Under the pieces are notes generated by a model that saw only the letters and a program-made list of their open reading frames with translations, was not told the origin of the DNA and did no database searches. The position numbers and the translations under genes are program-made. DNA of 6,085 bases, taken from NCBI GenBank assembly GCA_035544635.1, contig DATKDQ010000315.1, forward strand, positions 1 through 6,085, in the 5' to 3' direction. Shown here piece by piece: positions 1 to 5,504 of this stretch. Positions within the stretch are counted from its first letter, which is position 1; each line of letters opens with the position of its first letter. The DNA is from DATAFT01 sp035544635. GTDB taxonomy: Bacteria > Acidobacteriota > Thermoanaerobaculia > Multivoradales > Multivoraceae.

Positions 1-7
1 CTAGGGA

Positions 8-841
8 TCAGGTCCGGGCCCGCTTCACCGAGCGCTTGCGGCGGGCGGGGCGCCGCAGCGGCGGCGGCGCCTCCTCGGCGGCCATCAGCCGGCGGTCGGC
101 GTCCTCGCCGGCGAGTGCCGTGACCTCGGCCTCGATCTCGCGCAGCTTGGCCATGAGCTCGGCGCGCGCGCCGGCGGCGAAGGGGTTCTCGGCCTGGATC
201 GTCCTGAACAGCGCCGCCGAGTCCTCGCGCAGGTTCTCCTCGATCTTGAGCAGGTGGCGGTAGGCGGGCGTCGCGAGGCTCAGGTCGGGCAGCTTGATCT
301 CACGCAGCGCCTTCGCGATCCAGTGCGTCAGGCCCTGGATGTAGGCCATCTCGGAGTCGTGCTTCTCGGGGCTCATCTCCATCACCTCGAGCCGGAGCTC
401 GCGCTCGAGGAGGTCGCGGATCCGCGCCAGGCGCCGCGTGCGCAGCGGGCAGAGGACCACCTTGAGGCCGGCGATGCCATGGCGTCCGCTCTGCGGGCCG
501 AACATCGGGTGGCTGCCGACCACCTCTACTCGCTTCGGGAGATGGCGGGACATCAGGTCGAGCGGCTTCACCTTGACCGATCCGACGTCCATCACCAGCT
601 CGGGCAGCCGCGGCACGCCCCGGAGGTCGCGCAGCACATCCTCCATGTTCTGCACCGGCACCGCCAGCACCAGGATCTCGCTGGCCGCGACCTCGTGGAG
701 CGGAGCGCTCCGCACCCCGAGCTGCGCCGCCTCGTCCTCGACGTCGAGCCGATCGTGCACCCGGATGCTGAAGCGCGACCGCAGGTGCTGGACCATGAAG
801 CGGCCGAAGCTGCCGAACCCGACGATTCCGAGGGTGGTCAT
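8..841 (-). CDS. tyrA: Prephenate dehydrogenase (TyrA family), monofunctional
   Basis: This 277-residue cytoplasmic enzyme would carry out the NAD(P)-dependent oxidative decarboxylation of prephenate (or arogenate) in tyrosine synthesis. Seen: an N-terminal Rossmann fold opening with G8-F-G10-S-F-G13. An acidic D30 ends the second strand, which favours NAD over NADP. The TyrA signature H111-P-M-F-G-P follows (H111 matches the catalytic His of the family). The C-terminal helical dimerisation half has the motif H161-D...Y167-I-Q-G-L-T-H173. There is no chorismate-mutase domain in front and no ACT domain behind, so feedback control through ACT is not expected. The C-terminus ends in a basic Arg/Lys-rich tail from about residue 263. 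The ATG at 841 was chosen because the glycine motif follows at once and the upstream in-frame extension is low-complexity Arg/Pro. No good Shine-Dalgarno lies directly before it. It is divergent from the hydrolase operon. Prephenate versus arogenate preference cannot be read from the sequence. Confidence 0.92.
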   Translation of the reverse strand: MTTLGIVGFGSFGRFMVQHLRSRFSIRVHDRLDVEDEAAQLGVRSAPLHEVAASEILVLAVPVQNMEDVLRDLRGVPRLPELVMDVGSVKVKPLDLMSRHLPKRVEVVGSHPMFGPQSGRHGIAGLKVVLCPLRTRRLARIRDLLERELRLEVMEMSPEKHDSEMAYIQGLTHWIAKALREIKLPDLSLATPAYRHLLKIEENLREDSAALFRTIQAENPFAAGARAELMAKLREIEAEVTALAGEDADRRLMAAEEAPPPLRRPARRKRSVKRART

Positions 842-1075
842 TGCAGCGAGCGTAACGCAAAGCCCGTTCCTCCGGAGAGGCTCGCGAAGCGGCGGTCGCC
901 AGGACGCCCGTCGTCGGCTGCGCTCGGCGCCTCGAGCGAAGGGGCGGGGCGAAGGTGAGCGACCCCGACCTGGTCCCGGGAGAGGGCAGCGCTGCGCGTG
1001 GGTTAAGATGCCCGCGTTCGCCGGCGCTTGCGCGAGCGCCTGGAGCCGCCGGGCACCCGAGGTCTTCCACATCGC
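842..1075. promoter_or_regulatory. Divergent intergenic region between tyrA and the hydrolase operon
   Basis: These 234 bases separate two genes transcribed away from each other, so promoters for both must lie here or within the flanking genes. The best plus-strand candidate is a -10-like TAAGAT at 1004-1009, about 65 bases before the dipeptidase ATG. No convincing -35 lies at the right distance. A 6-bp stem (1023-1028 with 1035-1040, six-base loop) would fall in that transcript's 5' leader. A GGAGG on the minus strand at 869-873 is too far from the tyrA ATG to be an ordinary ribosome site. No coding sequence is supported here. Confidence 0.4.
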
Positions 1076-2449
1076 ATGACGGTTCCCGATCGCACCAGAG
1101 AGCTACGGCGGCGGTCCGAGCGCGCCGCCCGTCGCACGCTGCGCCGGTGCGCCACGCTCCTGCTCGCCGCCGTCCTGAGTGCCTCCCTTGGCGCCCGCGG
1201 CGCCGCGACCGCCGAGGACCCGGAGCAGCGGCTTCAGGCCGTACGCGAGATCCTCGCCGAGGTGCCGCTCGTCGACGGCCACAACGACGTCCCGTGGCAG
1301 TACCGGACGCGTGCCGAGAACCATCTCGACCGCATCGACTTCCGCGACACCTCGCGGCTCGACCCGCCGATGCACACCGACCTCGCGCGGCTGCGCGCGA
1401 GCGGGATCGGGGCGCAGTTCTGGTCCGTGTACATCCCGTCCGACCTGGCGGGGCCGGGTGCCGTGCGCGCGGTGCTCGAGCAGATCGACCTCGTGCACCG
1501 GCTCGCGACCGCCCACCCGGACGCCCTCGAGATGGCCTACACCGCCGAGGACGTGGTCCGCATCCACCGCGCGGGCAAGATCGCCTCGCTGATCGGTATG
1601 GAGGGAGGCCACGCCATCGAGAACTCGCTCGGAGCGCTGCGCCAGCTCTACCGAGCGGGCGCCCGGTACATGACGCTCACCCACTCGGCGAACGTCGACT
1701 GGGCGGACTCCGCGACCGCCGAGCCGCGCCACGGCGGCCTCACCGCCTTCGGCCGCGAGGTGGTCCGCGAGATGAACCGCCTGGGGATGCTGGTCGATCT
1801 CTCGCACGTCTCGGTGCAGACCATGCACGACGCTCTCGACGTGACCGCGAGCCCGGTCATCTTCTCGCACTCCTCGGCGCGCGCCGTCACCGACCACCCG
1901 CGCAACGTGCCCGACGACGTGCTGGCGCGTATGGGGCGAAACGGCGGCGTGGTGATGGTCACCTTCGTTCCCGACTTCGTCGACGACACGGTGCGCCGGG
2001 AGGCGGCGGCGCGAGCGGCCGAGCGCGAGCGCCTGCGCGCCCTTCACCCGGGTGACGAGGCGCGCATCGAGGTCGAGCTGCGCAGCTTCGACGCGCAGCG
2101 GCCGCGCGCGGCTCGGGCGAGCCTCTCCGACGTGGCGGACCACATCGATCACGTTCGCCGGATCGCCGGCATCGACCACGTCGGCATCGGCTCGGACTAC
2201 GACGGCATCACCTCGGTGCCCGAGGGCCTCGAGGACGTCTCGCGCATGCCGTTCCTGCTCGCCGAGCTCCTGGAGCGCGGCTGGAGCCGCGACGACATCG
2301 CGAAGCTCTGCGGCGAGAACGTGCTGCGCGTGCTGCGGCGCAACGAAGAGCAGGCGCTCCGGCTCCAGGCCAGCCGTCCCGCGTCGGACGCACGGATCGA
2401 GGAGCTCGACGCCTCCCCCCGCGCGACCGGGTCGCCTGCCCGCCCATGA
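1076..2449 (+). CDS. Membrane dipeptidase (peptidase family M19), exported
   Basis: This 457-residue protein belongs to the renal/membrane dipeptidase family, binuclear zinc enzymes that cleave dipeptides and some related amides. All the expected metal ligands are visible: H69-N-D71 near the start of the barrel, the bridging E176 in the MEGGH motif, H244 (LSH), H265 (FSH) and D374 (GSDYDG). H203 (LTH) matches the substrate-side histidine. The N-terminus has an Arg-rich stretch, including an A-R-R-T-L-R-R run that could be a Tat motif. A hydrophobic core follows at about 26-44, with likely cleavage near residue 46, so export to the periplasm or envelope is expected. There is no lipobox cysteine. 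The D374 ligand is further along than in the mammalian enzyme because of a charged helical insertion near 310-350. The ATG at 1076 was preferred to an in-frame TTG at 1028 because the signal peptide fits it. A weak GAGGT lies at 1059-1063. It is first gene of a three-gene operon. Its natural substrate is unknown. Confidence 0.93.
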   Translation: MTVPDRTRELRRRSERAARRTLRRCATLLLAAVLSASLGARGAATAEDPEQRLQAVREILAEVPLVDGHNDVPWQYRTRAENHLDRIDFRDTSRLDPPMHTDLARLRASGIGAQFWSVYIPSDLAGPGAVRAVLEQIDLVHRLATAHPDALEMAYTAEDVVRIHRAGKIASLIGMEGGHAIENSLGALRQLYRAGARYMTLTHSANVDWADSATAEPRHGGLTAFGREVVREMNRLGMLVDLSHVSVQTMHDALDVTASPVIFSHSSARAVTDHPRNVPDDVLARMGRNGGVVMVTFVPDFVDDTVRREAAARAAERERLRALHPGDEARIEVELRSFDAQRPRAARASLSDVADHIDHVRRIAGIDHVGIGSDYDGITSVPEGLEDVSRMPFLLAELLERGWSRDDIAKLCGENVLRVLRRNEEQALRLQASRPASDARIEELDASPRATGSPARP

Positions 2450-3318
2450 GCGGCGAGGGCGGCTCCCGCCCGGCCGGCGGCGCGGTGGTCGCACCTCGCA
2501 ACGCGGCCAGCGTGATCCTCCTGCGCGACGCGCCTCGAGGCCCCGAGGTGTTCATGGTCGAGCGCCACGCAAGCGCCCGGTTCGTCGGCGGCGCCCACGT
2601 CTTCCCGGGCGGCCGCGTCGATCCCGAGGATGCCGACGCCGCGGATCTGTGCGCCGGGCTCGACGACGAGGAGGCCTCGCGGCGGCTCCATCTTCCGCAG
2701 GGAGGGCTCGCCTACTACGTCGCCGCCATCCGGGAGTGCTTCGAGGAGGCCGGCGTGCTCCTGGCCCATGGGCGGGCGAGTGGATCGGGGCTGACCCACG
2801 GGCGGGCGGGTGGACCGGGGCGTGCCTACGGCACCGGCGGCCGGCGGCCGGACGAGACCGCCGAGCACGCGGACGCCGAGCTACGCGAGCTCCGCCGGGC
2901 GCTCAACGCCGGCGAGGTCGGGTTTCTGGAGCTGGCGCGGCACGAGGACGTCCGGCTCGCCACCGATCGCATGCACTACTGGGCGCACTGGATCACGCCG
3001 GAGGCGTCGCCGATCCGCTTCGACACCCGCTTCTTCCTCAGCACCGTCGCGCGCGACCAGGCCGCGGCCCACCATGACGCCGAGCTGGCGGGCTCGGAGT
3101 GGATCCGGCCCGCGGAGGCGCTGGCGAAGGCCGAGAGCGGCGAGTGGACGATGATCCTGCCCACGCTGCGCACCCTGGGCACGCTGCTCGCCTTCCGCAA
3201 CGTCGCCGAGGCGGAGGAGGCGGGCCGCCGGCGGCGCGAGGTCGCGACGCTCGAGCCGCGCATCCTGCGCCGGCCCGAGGGGATCCAGGTCGTGCTCCCG
3301 GGGGACGAAGGGTGGTAG
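2446..3318 (+). CDS. Nudix hydrolase, NUDT19/RP2-like (probable CoA or nucleotide diphosphatase)
   Basis: This 290-residue Nudix protein is of the kind in which the Nudix box is interrupted. The first half, F53-P-G-G-R, is separated from the second half, R96-E-C-F-E100-E101-A-G103, by about 40 residues. A similar long insertion is characteristic of NUDT19-type enzymes, which hydrolyse CoA and acyl-CoA to 3',5'-ADP and phosphopantetheines. E97, E100 and E101 are the likely Mg ligands. Later blocks (T174-DR-H-YWAHW, then RFDTRFFL and EWIRPAEAL) also fit that subfamily. Directly after the box come two 10-residue Gly-rich repeats (106-125) that look like a recent lineage-specific insertion. The start ATG overlaps the dipeptidase stop as ATGA and has no clear Shine-Dalgarno, so translation is probably coupled. 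The fold assignment is secure; CoA as substrate is inference from subfamily resemblance. Confidence 0.9.
   Translation: MSGEGGSRPAGGAVVAPRNAASVILLRDAPRGPEVFMVERHASARFVGGAHVFPGGRVDPEDADAADLCAGLDDEEASRRLHLPQGGLAYYVAAIRECFEEAGVLLAHGRASGSGLTHGRAGGPGRAYGTGGRRPDETAEHADAELRELRRALNAGEVGFLELARHEDVRLATDRMHYWAHWITPEASPIRFDTRFFLSTVARDQAAAHHDAELAGSEWIRPAEALAKAESGEWTMILPTLRTLGTLLAFRNVAEAEEAGRRRREVATLEPRILRRPEGIQVVLPGDEGW
2761..2820 (+). repeat. 30-bp in-frame tandem duplication inside the Nudix gene
   Basis: Two adjacent 30-base units (2761-2790 and 2791-2820) match at 26 of 30 positions. They encode LAHGRASGSG followed by LTHGRAGGPG, and the next ten codons keep a faint third copy (RAYGTGG). All four differences are transitions. 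The unit is exactly ten codons, so the frame is kept and the product gains a flexible Gly/Arg/His loop right after the Nudix helix. Replication slippage is the simplest origin. Confidence 0.85.
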
Positions 3319-3329
3319 TAGTAGGGAAC

Positions 3330-4160
3330 ATGCCGGTGCCGGGCGAGCTCGTCCGCCTCTCGCCCCACGTGCGCCGCATCACGCAGGACAACCCGTCGCT
3401 CTTCACCGGGGTCGGGACCAACACCCATCTGGTCGGAGAGCGGCGGGTCTTCCTGCTCGATCCCGGTCCGTCGAGCGATCGGCACTTCGATCGCATCGTC
3501 GAGGCGGTCGGCGACGCCACGGTCGAGGCGGTGATCCCCACCCACCACCATCCTGATCACTGGCCGCTGGCGCCGCGGCTCGCCGAGCACTTCGGCGCGC
3601 CCACCCTCGGATACACGGCGTGGGGCGACTACCGGCCGGAGCGCACGGTCCGAGACGGCGAGGTCCTCGACTCGAGTGAGGTCCGGCTCCAGGCCGTCCA
3701 CACGCCGGGCCACGCTCCCGATCACCTCTGCTACCTGCTGGCGGACGAGGAGGCACTGTTCAGCGGCGACCATGTCATGGGTTGGTCGACCTCGGTGATC
3801 GCGCCTCCGGGGGGCAACCTCGGCGACTTCCTCGCCTCGCTCGAGAAGCTGGCCGCGCTGCGGCTCCGGGTGATGTACCCGGCGCACGGGCTGCCGATCT
3901 CCGATCCCTACGCCCGGATCGAGGAGCTGCGCTCGCATCGCGAGCTGCGCACCCGCCAGGCGATCGAGGCGCTCGAGGCCGGGCTCGAGCGGATCCCCGA
4001 CCTGGTGGCCCGCATCTACGCCGACGTCGATCCGCGGCTGCACGCCGCCGCCGGAGCGTCGCTCTTGGCGCATCTCCACGCGCTGGTCGAGCAGGGGCGG
4101 GTGAGGGTAGCAGCGGAGAGCGCGGATCCGCTCGCGGTCCGCTACGAGCTGATCCGGTGA
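3330..4160 (+). CDS. MBL-fold metallo-hydrolase, LACTB2-like
   Basis: This 276-residue protein has the metallo-beta-lactamase fold with a C-terminal winged-helix-like tail, the layout of the LACTB2 group. Zinc ligands are all present: H72-x-H74-x-D76-H77, H128 in T-P-G-H, D147 in S-G-D-H and H186 in Y-P-A-H. The N-terminal block N21-P-S-L-F-T...G-T-N-T-H-L-V is diagnostic of this subgroup. Residues from about 200 onward (R-x-x-Q, then a helix pair ending in L-H-A-L-V-E-Q-G-R-V) match the extra helical domain. Human LACTB2 is a single-strand endoribonuclease, but bacterial members are largely uncharacterised, so the substrate is open. No signal peptide is seen; it should be cytoplasmic. ATG 3330 follows AGGGA (3324-3328) and lies 11 bases after the Nudix stop; an in-frame GTG at 3312 that would overlap that gene is a weaker alternative. 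It is last gene of the operon, with an inverted-repeat element starting only four bases after its stop. Confidence 0.9.
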   Translation: MPVPGELVRLSPHVRRITQDNPSLFTGVGTNTHLVGERRVFLLDPGPSSDRHFDRIVEAVGDATVEAVIPTHHHPDHWPLAPRLAEHFGAPTLGYTAWGDYRPERTVRDGEVLDSSEVRLQAVHTPGHAPDHLCYLLADEEALFSGDHVMGWSTSVIAPPGGNLGDFLASLEKLAALRLRVMYPAHGLPISDPYARIEELRSHRELRTRQAIEALEAGLERIPDLVARIYADVDPRLHAAAGASLLAHLHALVEQGRVRVAAESADPLAVRYELIR

Positions 4161-4164
4161 GCCC

Positions 4165-4237
4165 CGCGGCTCGAAAGCGTTGACCCGGGGACAAACTTGA
4201 CTCGTCTGTAATGATTTCTGCGGGTCAAGGCTTCTAG
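4165..4237. repeat. Left arm of a 73-bp inverted repeat flanking the DUF599-like gene
   Basis: Read on the minus strand, this arm matches 5402-5474 at 70 of 73 positions without gaps; the mismatches are at 4174, 4179 and 4212. It starts four bases after the hydrolase operon stop and ends in CTAG (4234-4237). Inside it, TTGACCCG (4180-4187) and CGGGTCAA (4221-4228) are complementary and could form a stem around an AT-richer 33-base loop that also contains a second TTGACTCG (4197-4204). As RNA the stem may help end the operon transcript, although there is no T-run. Nothing in the arm codes for protein. The element was not matched to a named family. Confidence 0.9.
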
Positions 4238-4280
4238 GAGGGTGTCTGAGTAATGCAGGTCAGCGTTTCGGAGCACGGGA

Positions 4281-4302
4281 GCCCGTCCGTCCGCGGACGG
4301 GC
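4281..4302. repeat. Hairpin with TCCG loop, left block
   Basis: A perfect 9-bp stem (4281-4289 with 4294-4302) closes a TCCG tetraloop. A second hairpin with the same TCCG loop and a different stem stands at 5335-5352 on the other side of the membrane-protein gene. There is no following T-run on either strand, so a simple intrinsic terminator is unlikely. The bases between the inverted-repeat arm and this hairpin (4238-4280) show no structure I can name. Confidence 0.75.
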
Positions 4303-4307
4303 GACGC

Positions 4308-4341
4308 GCGCCGTCCGCTGCGCCAAACAGCATCTAGCCGG
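4308..4341 (+). repeat. Left copy of a gapped direct repeat of about 34 bp
   Basis: This stretch aligns in the same orientation with 5303-5335. Shared blocks are GCGCCGTCC, then GCGCCAA, then CTAGCCGG, separated by short segments with one- or two-base indels. It leads straight into the CTAG hairpin at 4334. The copies lie about 1 kb apart on either side of the DUF599-like gene. Alignment was by eye and the gaps make exact ends uncertain. Confidence 0.6.
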
Positions 4342-4375
4342 AGGAGCGTGCTACCCAGCACGCTCCGGAGGCTAG
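4334..4375. repeat. CTAG-footed hairpin A (ACCC loop), overlapping the DUF599-like stop codon
   Basis: The foot is CTAGCC (4334-4339) paired with GGCTAG (4370-4375). Next comes a 3x3 purine internal loop, GGA (4340-4342) facing GGA (4367-4369), then a perfect 10-bp stem (4343-4352 with 4357-4366) and the loop ACCC. The TAG stop of the neighbouring minus-strand gene (4374-4372) lies inside the foot of this hairpin, so it may act as that gene's 3' transcript end. Downstream on that strand there is only a TTT. Hairpin B at 5368-5405 has the same plan. Confidence 0.85.
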
Positions 4376-5223
4376 TCGTCCGCCAGGCGGCTGCGCTGGC
4401 GCAGCCGTGCCGCCTCGACCGCGGGGCGCCCCTCCGGCTGGTCGCGGTCGGGACGCTCGCCGGGAGAGCTCGCACCCGCCGCCGCGCCGGGCCGCCGCTC
4501 GTGCGCGGGGGGCGAGCCGGGCACCAACCGCAGCTTGCGAGCGAGCCCGAACGCGAAGTCCTGGAAGCCGATGAACTTGAGCGCCCAGAACACCGTCACG
4601 CCGACGAAGAGCCGGTTGTCGAACAGCCAGAGGAAGAGCGGCGAGGCGGAGTAGAGGCAGCGCACCGCCATGGTGTAGCGGTTGGAGGCGCGGTTGATGA
4701 GCGCGCTCAGGTAGTCGATGGCCGATCCCTCGTAGCGCTCGATGACGTGGCGATCGGCGCCGATCACGACGTTGAAGTGGCCGAGATGCCGGAGCGACGT
4801 CATGCAGTACGCGAACGCGGAGCCGAACACGATGATGAGGAGAAGGAGCTTCAGCGGCTGAGCGGCCGGATGCGCCGTGAGCGCCTCGGGCGCGGCCGGC
4901 AGGTCCAGCGCGAACCGCGGCGCCTGGATCAGCACGTTGGCGGTGAACCCCATGAGGATCAACGCCGAGGAGGCGAGCAGCGTGTTGACCATGGTCAGGT
5001 TGCGGGTCTGCTGCGCCGCGAGCAGGATGTCCTCCTCGCGCACCAGCCGCTCGATCCACGAGCGGCGATAGAGATCGACGCGCGTCTTGACGGCACGGTC
5101 CGGGAACAGGGTCATGAGCCACGGGTAGATGCCGTGGTAGATCGGGAAGACGAGCAGGAAGAGGACGAACCCGACGAAGTCGAGCGGCTCCTGGAACAGG
5201 TCGAGCCAGTCCAGCCGGGACAT
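4372..5223 (-). CDS. Multi-pass membrane protein, DUF599-like
   Basis: This 283-residue integral membrane protein has no known activity. Hydrophobic segments lie at about 14-36, 78-99, 122-142 and 193-220, the last possibly a hairpin of two. Between the first and second is the block Y52-R-R-S-W...R-E-E-D-I-L...Q-Q-T-R-N-L. This resembles the conserved cytoplasmic loop of DUF599 proteins (R-x-x-W, then D-x-I-x-x-A-Q-x-x-x-N-L). A later motif R179-A-S-N-R-Y and the aromatic stretch after it also fit that family. The C-terminal 50 residues are hydrophilic, Pro/Arg/Glu-rich and probably disordered. The ATG at 5223 is fixed by an in-frame TAA four codons upstream (5235-5233). A GGGAGGT stands 12 bases before the ATG. 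The gene is alone on its strand between two blocks of repeats, which suggests it moved or is retained as a unit. The coding call is strong; the family name rests on motif memory. Confidence 0.78.
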   Translation of the reverse strand: MSRLDWLDLFQEPLDFVGFVLFLLVFPIYHGIYPWLMTLFPDRAVKTRVDLYRRSWIERLVREEDILLAAQQTRNLTMVNTLLASSALILMGFTANVLIQAPRFALDLPAAPEALTAHPAAQPLKLLLLIIVFGSAFAYCMTSLRHLGHFNVVIGADRHVIERYEGSAIDYLSALINRASNRYTMAVRCLYSASPLFLWLFDNRLFVGVTVFWALKFIGFQDFAFGLARKLRLVPGSPPAHERRPGAAAGASSPGERPDRDQPEGRPAVEAARLRQRSRLADD

Positions 5224-5235
5224 ACCAGGAGTTTA

Positions 5236-5242
5236 ACCTCCC
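5236..5242 (-). promoter_or_regulatory. Probable ribosome binding site of the DUF599-like gene
   Basis: The minus strand reads GGGAGGT here, a strong match to the anti-16S sequence, with 12 bases to the ATG, which is longer than usual. It forms the left half of a small imperfect palindrome whose right half (ACTCC) sits just before the ATG, so a short leader hairpin could pull the two closer or hide the site. The 5243-5288 interval should hold the promoter; no clear -35/-10 pair was found. Confidence 0.5.
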
Positions 5243-5302
5243 TGTCCTAACAGTAACGTCTCCGAGTGACTGCGTCCCATCCATGCGGGGCGCGAAGCGC
5301 CA

Positions 5303-5335
5303 GCGCCGTCCTCGGCGCCAAGCAACACTAGCCGG
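5303..5335 (+). repeat. Right copy of the gapped direct repeat
   Basis: This is the partner of 4308-4341 in the same orientation. It shares GCGCCGTCC at its start and CTAGCCGG at its end, with GCGCCAA between. Here the first half folds into a 6-bp hairpin (5303-5308 with 5313-5318, loop TCCT), which the left copy cannot form as well. It is followed by the TCCG hairpin rather than by an ACCC hairpin, so the modules are shuffled relative to the left block. Confidence 0.6.
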
Positions 5336-5352
5336 CGCCCGTCCGCGGGCGC
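5335..5352. repeat. Hairpin with TCCG loop, right block
   Basis: A perfect 7-bp stem (5335-5341 with 5346-5352) closes the same TCCG loop as the hairpin at 4281-4302, with a different stem sequence. It lies between two CTAG sites (5328 and 5368), so the 5328-5371 interval is itself a CTAG-bounded unit with a hairpin inside. Confidence 0.75.
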
Positions 5353-5367
5353 TCGGCGGGAGACATG

Positions 5368-5405
5368 CTAGCGGAGGAAATGCTACCCAGCGTTTCCGGA
5401 GCTAG
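5368..5405. repeat. CTAG-footed hairpin B (ACCC loop)
   Basis: The foot CTAGC (5368-5372) pairs with GCTAG (5401-5405). The 3x3 internal loop GGA (5373-5375) against GGA (5398-5400) is identical to that of hairpin A. The inner stem has 9 pairs (5376-5384 with 5389-5397), including one T-G wobble at 5381/5392, and the loop is again ACCC. Three base pairs in the stem differ from hairpin A on both sides, so pairing is kept while sequence changes. Its last CTAG is shared with the start of the right inverted-repeat arm. Confidence 0.85.
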
Positions 5406-5474
5406 AAGCCTTGACCCGCAGAAATCGTTACAGACGAGTCAAGTTTGTCCCCGGGTCAAGGCTTCCGAGCCGCG
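5402..5474. repeat. Right arm of the 73-bp inverted repeat
   Basis: This is the reverse-complement partner of 4165-4237. This copy is the better preserved internally: 5405-5418 and 5452-5465 form a perfect 14-bp terminal inverted repeat (GAAGCCTTGACCCG and its complement) around an AT-richer 33-base loop. In the left arm the same stem has two mismatched positions near its foot. The whole looks like a small non-coding element of about 61 bases with a CTAG at one end. Confidence 0.9.
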
Positions 5475-5504
5475 CGGCGCAGCCGCGCTTGGCGGGGAGC
5501 ATCA

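Noticed and set aside
1..4. CTAG at the left edge, next to the tyrA stop
   Set aside because: The window starts here, so no hairpin context can be judged; one site alone is not evidence of another repeat block.
254..958. Plus-strand open frames opposite tyrA
   Set aside because: They lie antisense to a secure TyrA and have biased His/Leu/Glu composition without motifs.
1028..1075. TTG start 16 codons upstream for the dipeptidase
   Set aside because: The ATG at 1076 gives a normal signal peptide, while the extension adds a Pro/Gly/Arg stretch and overlaps a leader hairpin.
1103..2494. Long minus-strand open frame opposite the dipeptidase gene
   Set aside because: It is the GC-bias shadow of a gene with every M19 metal ligand in place; its translation is Arg/His/Gly low-complexity with no recognisable motif.
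2976..4079. Long minus-strand open frame opposite the Nudix and MBL genes
   Set aside because: It crosses the boundary of two well-supported genes and has no family resemblance; typical antisense open frame in GC-rich DNA.
4180..4228. TTGAC boxes in the inverted-repeat arms as -35 promoter elements
   Set aside because: No -10-like hexamer stands 16-18 bases downstream of any of them on either strand.
4142..4333. Short minus-strand open frame across the left repeat block
   Set aside because: It runs through the inverted-repeat arm and the TCCG hairpin, has no ribosome site seen and no recognisable product.
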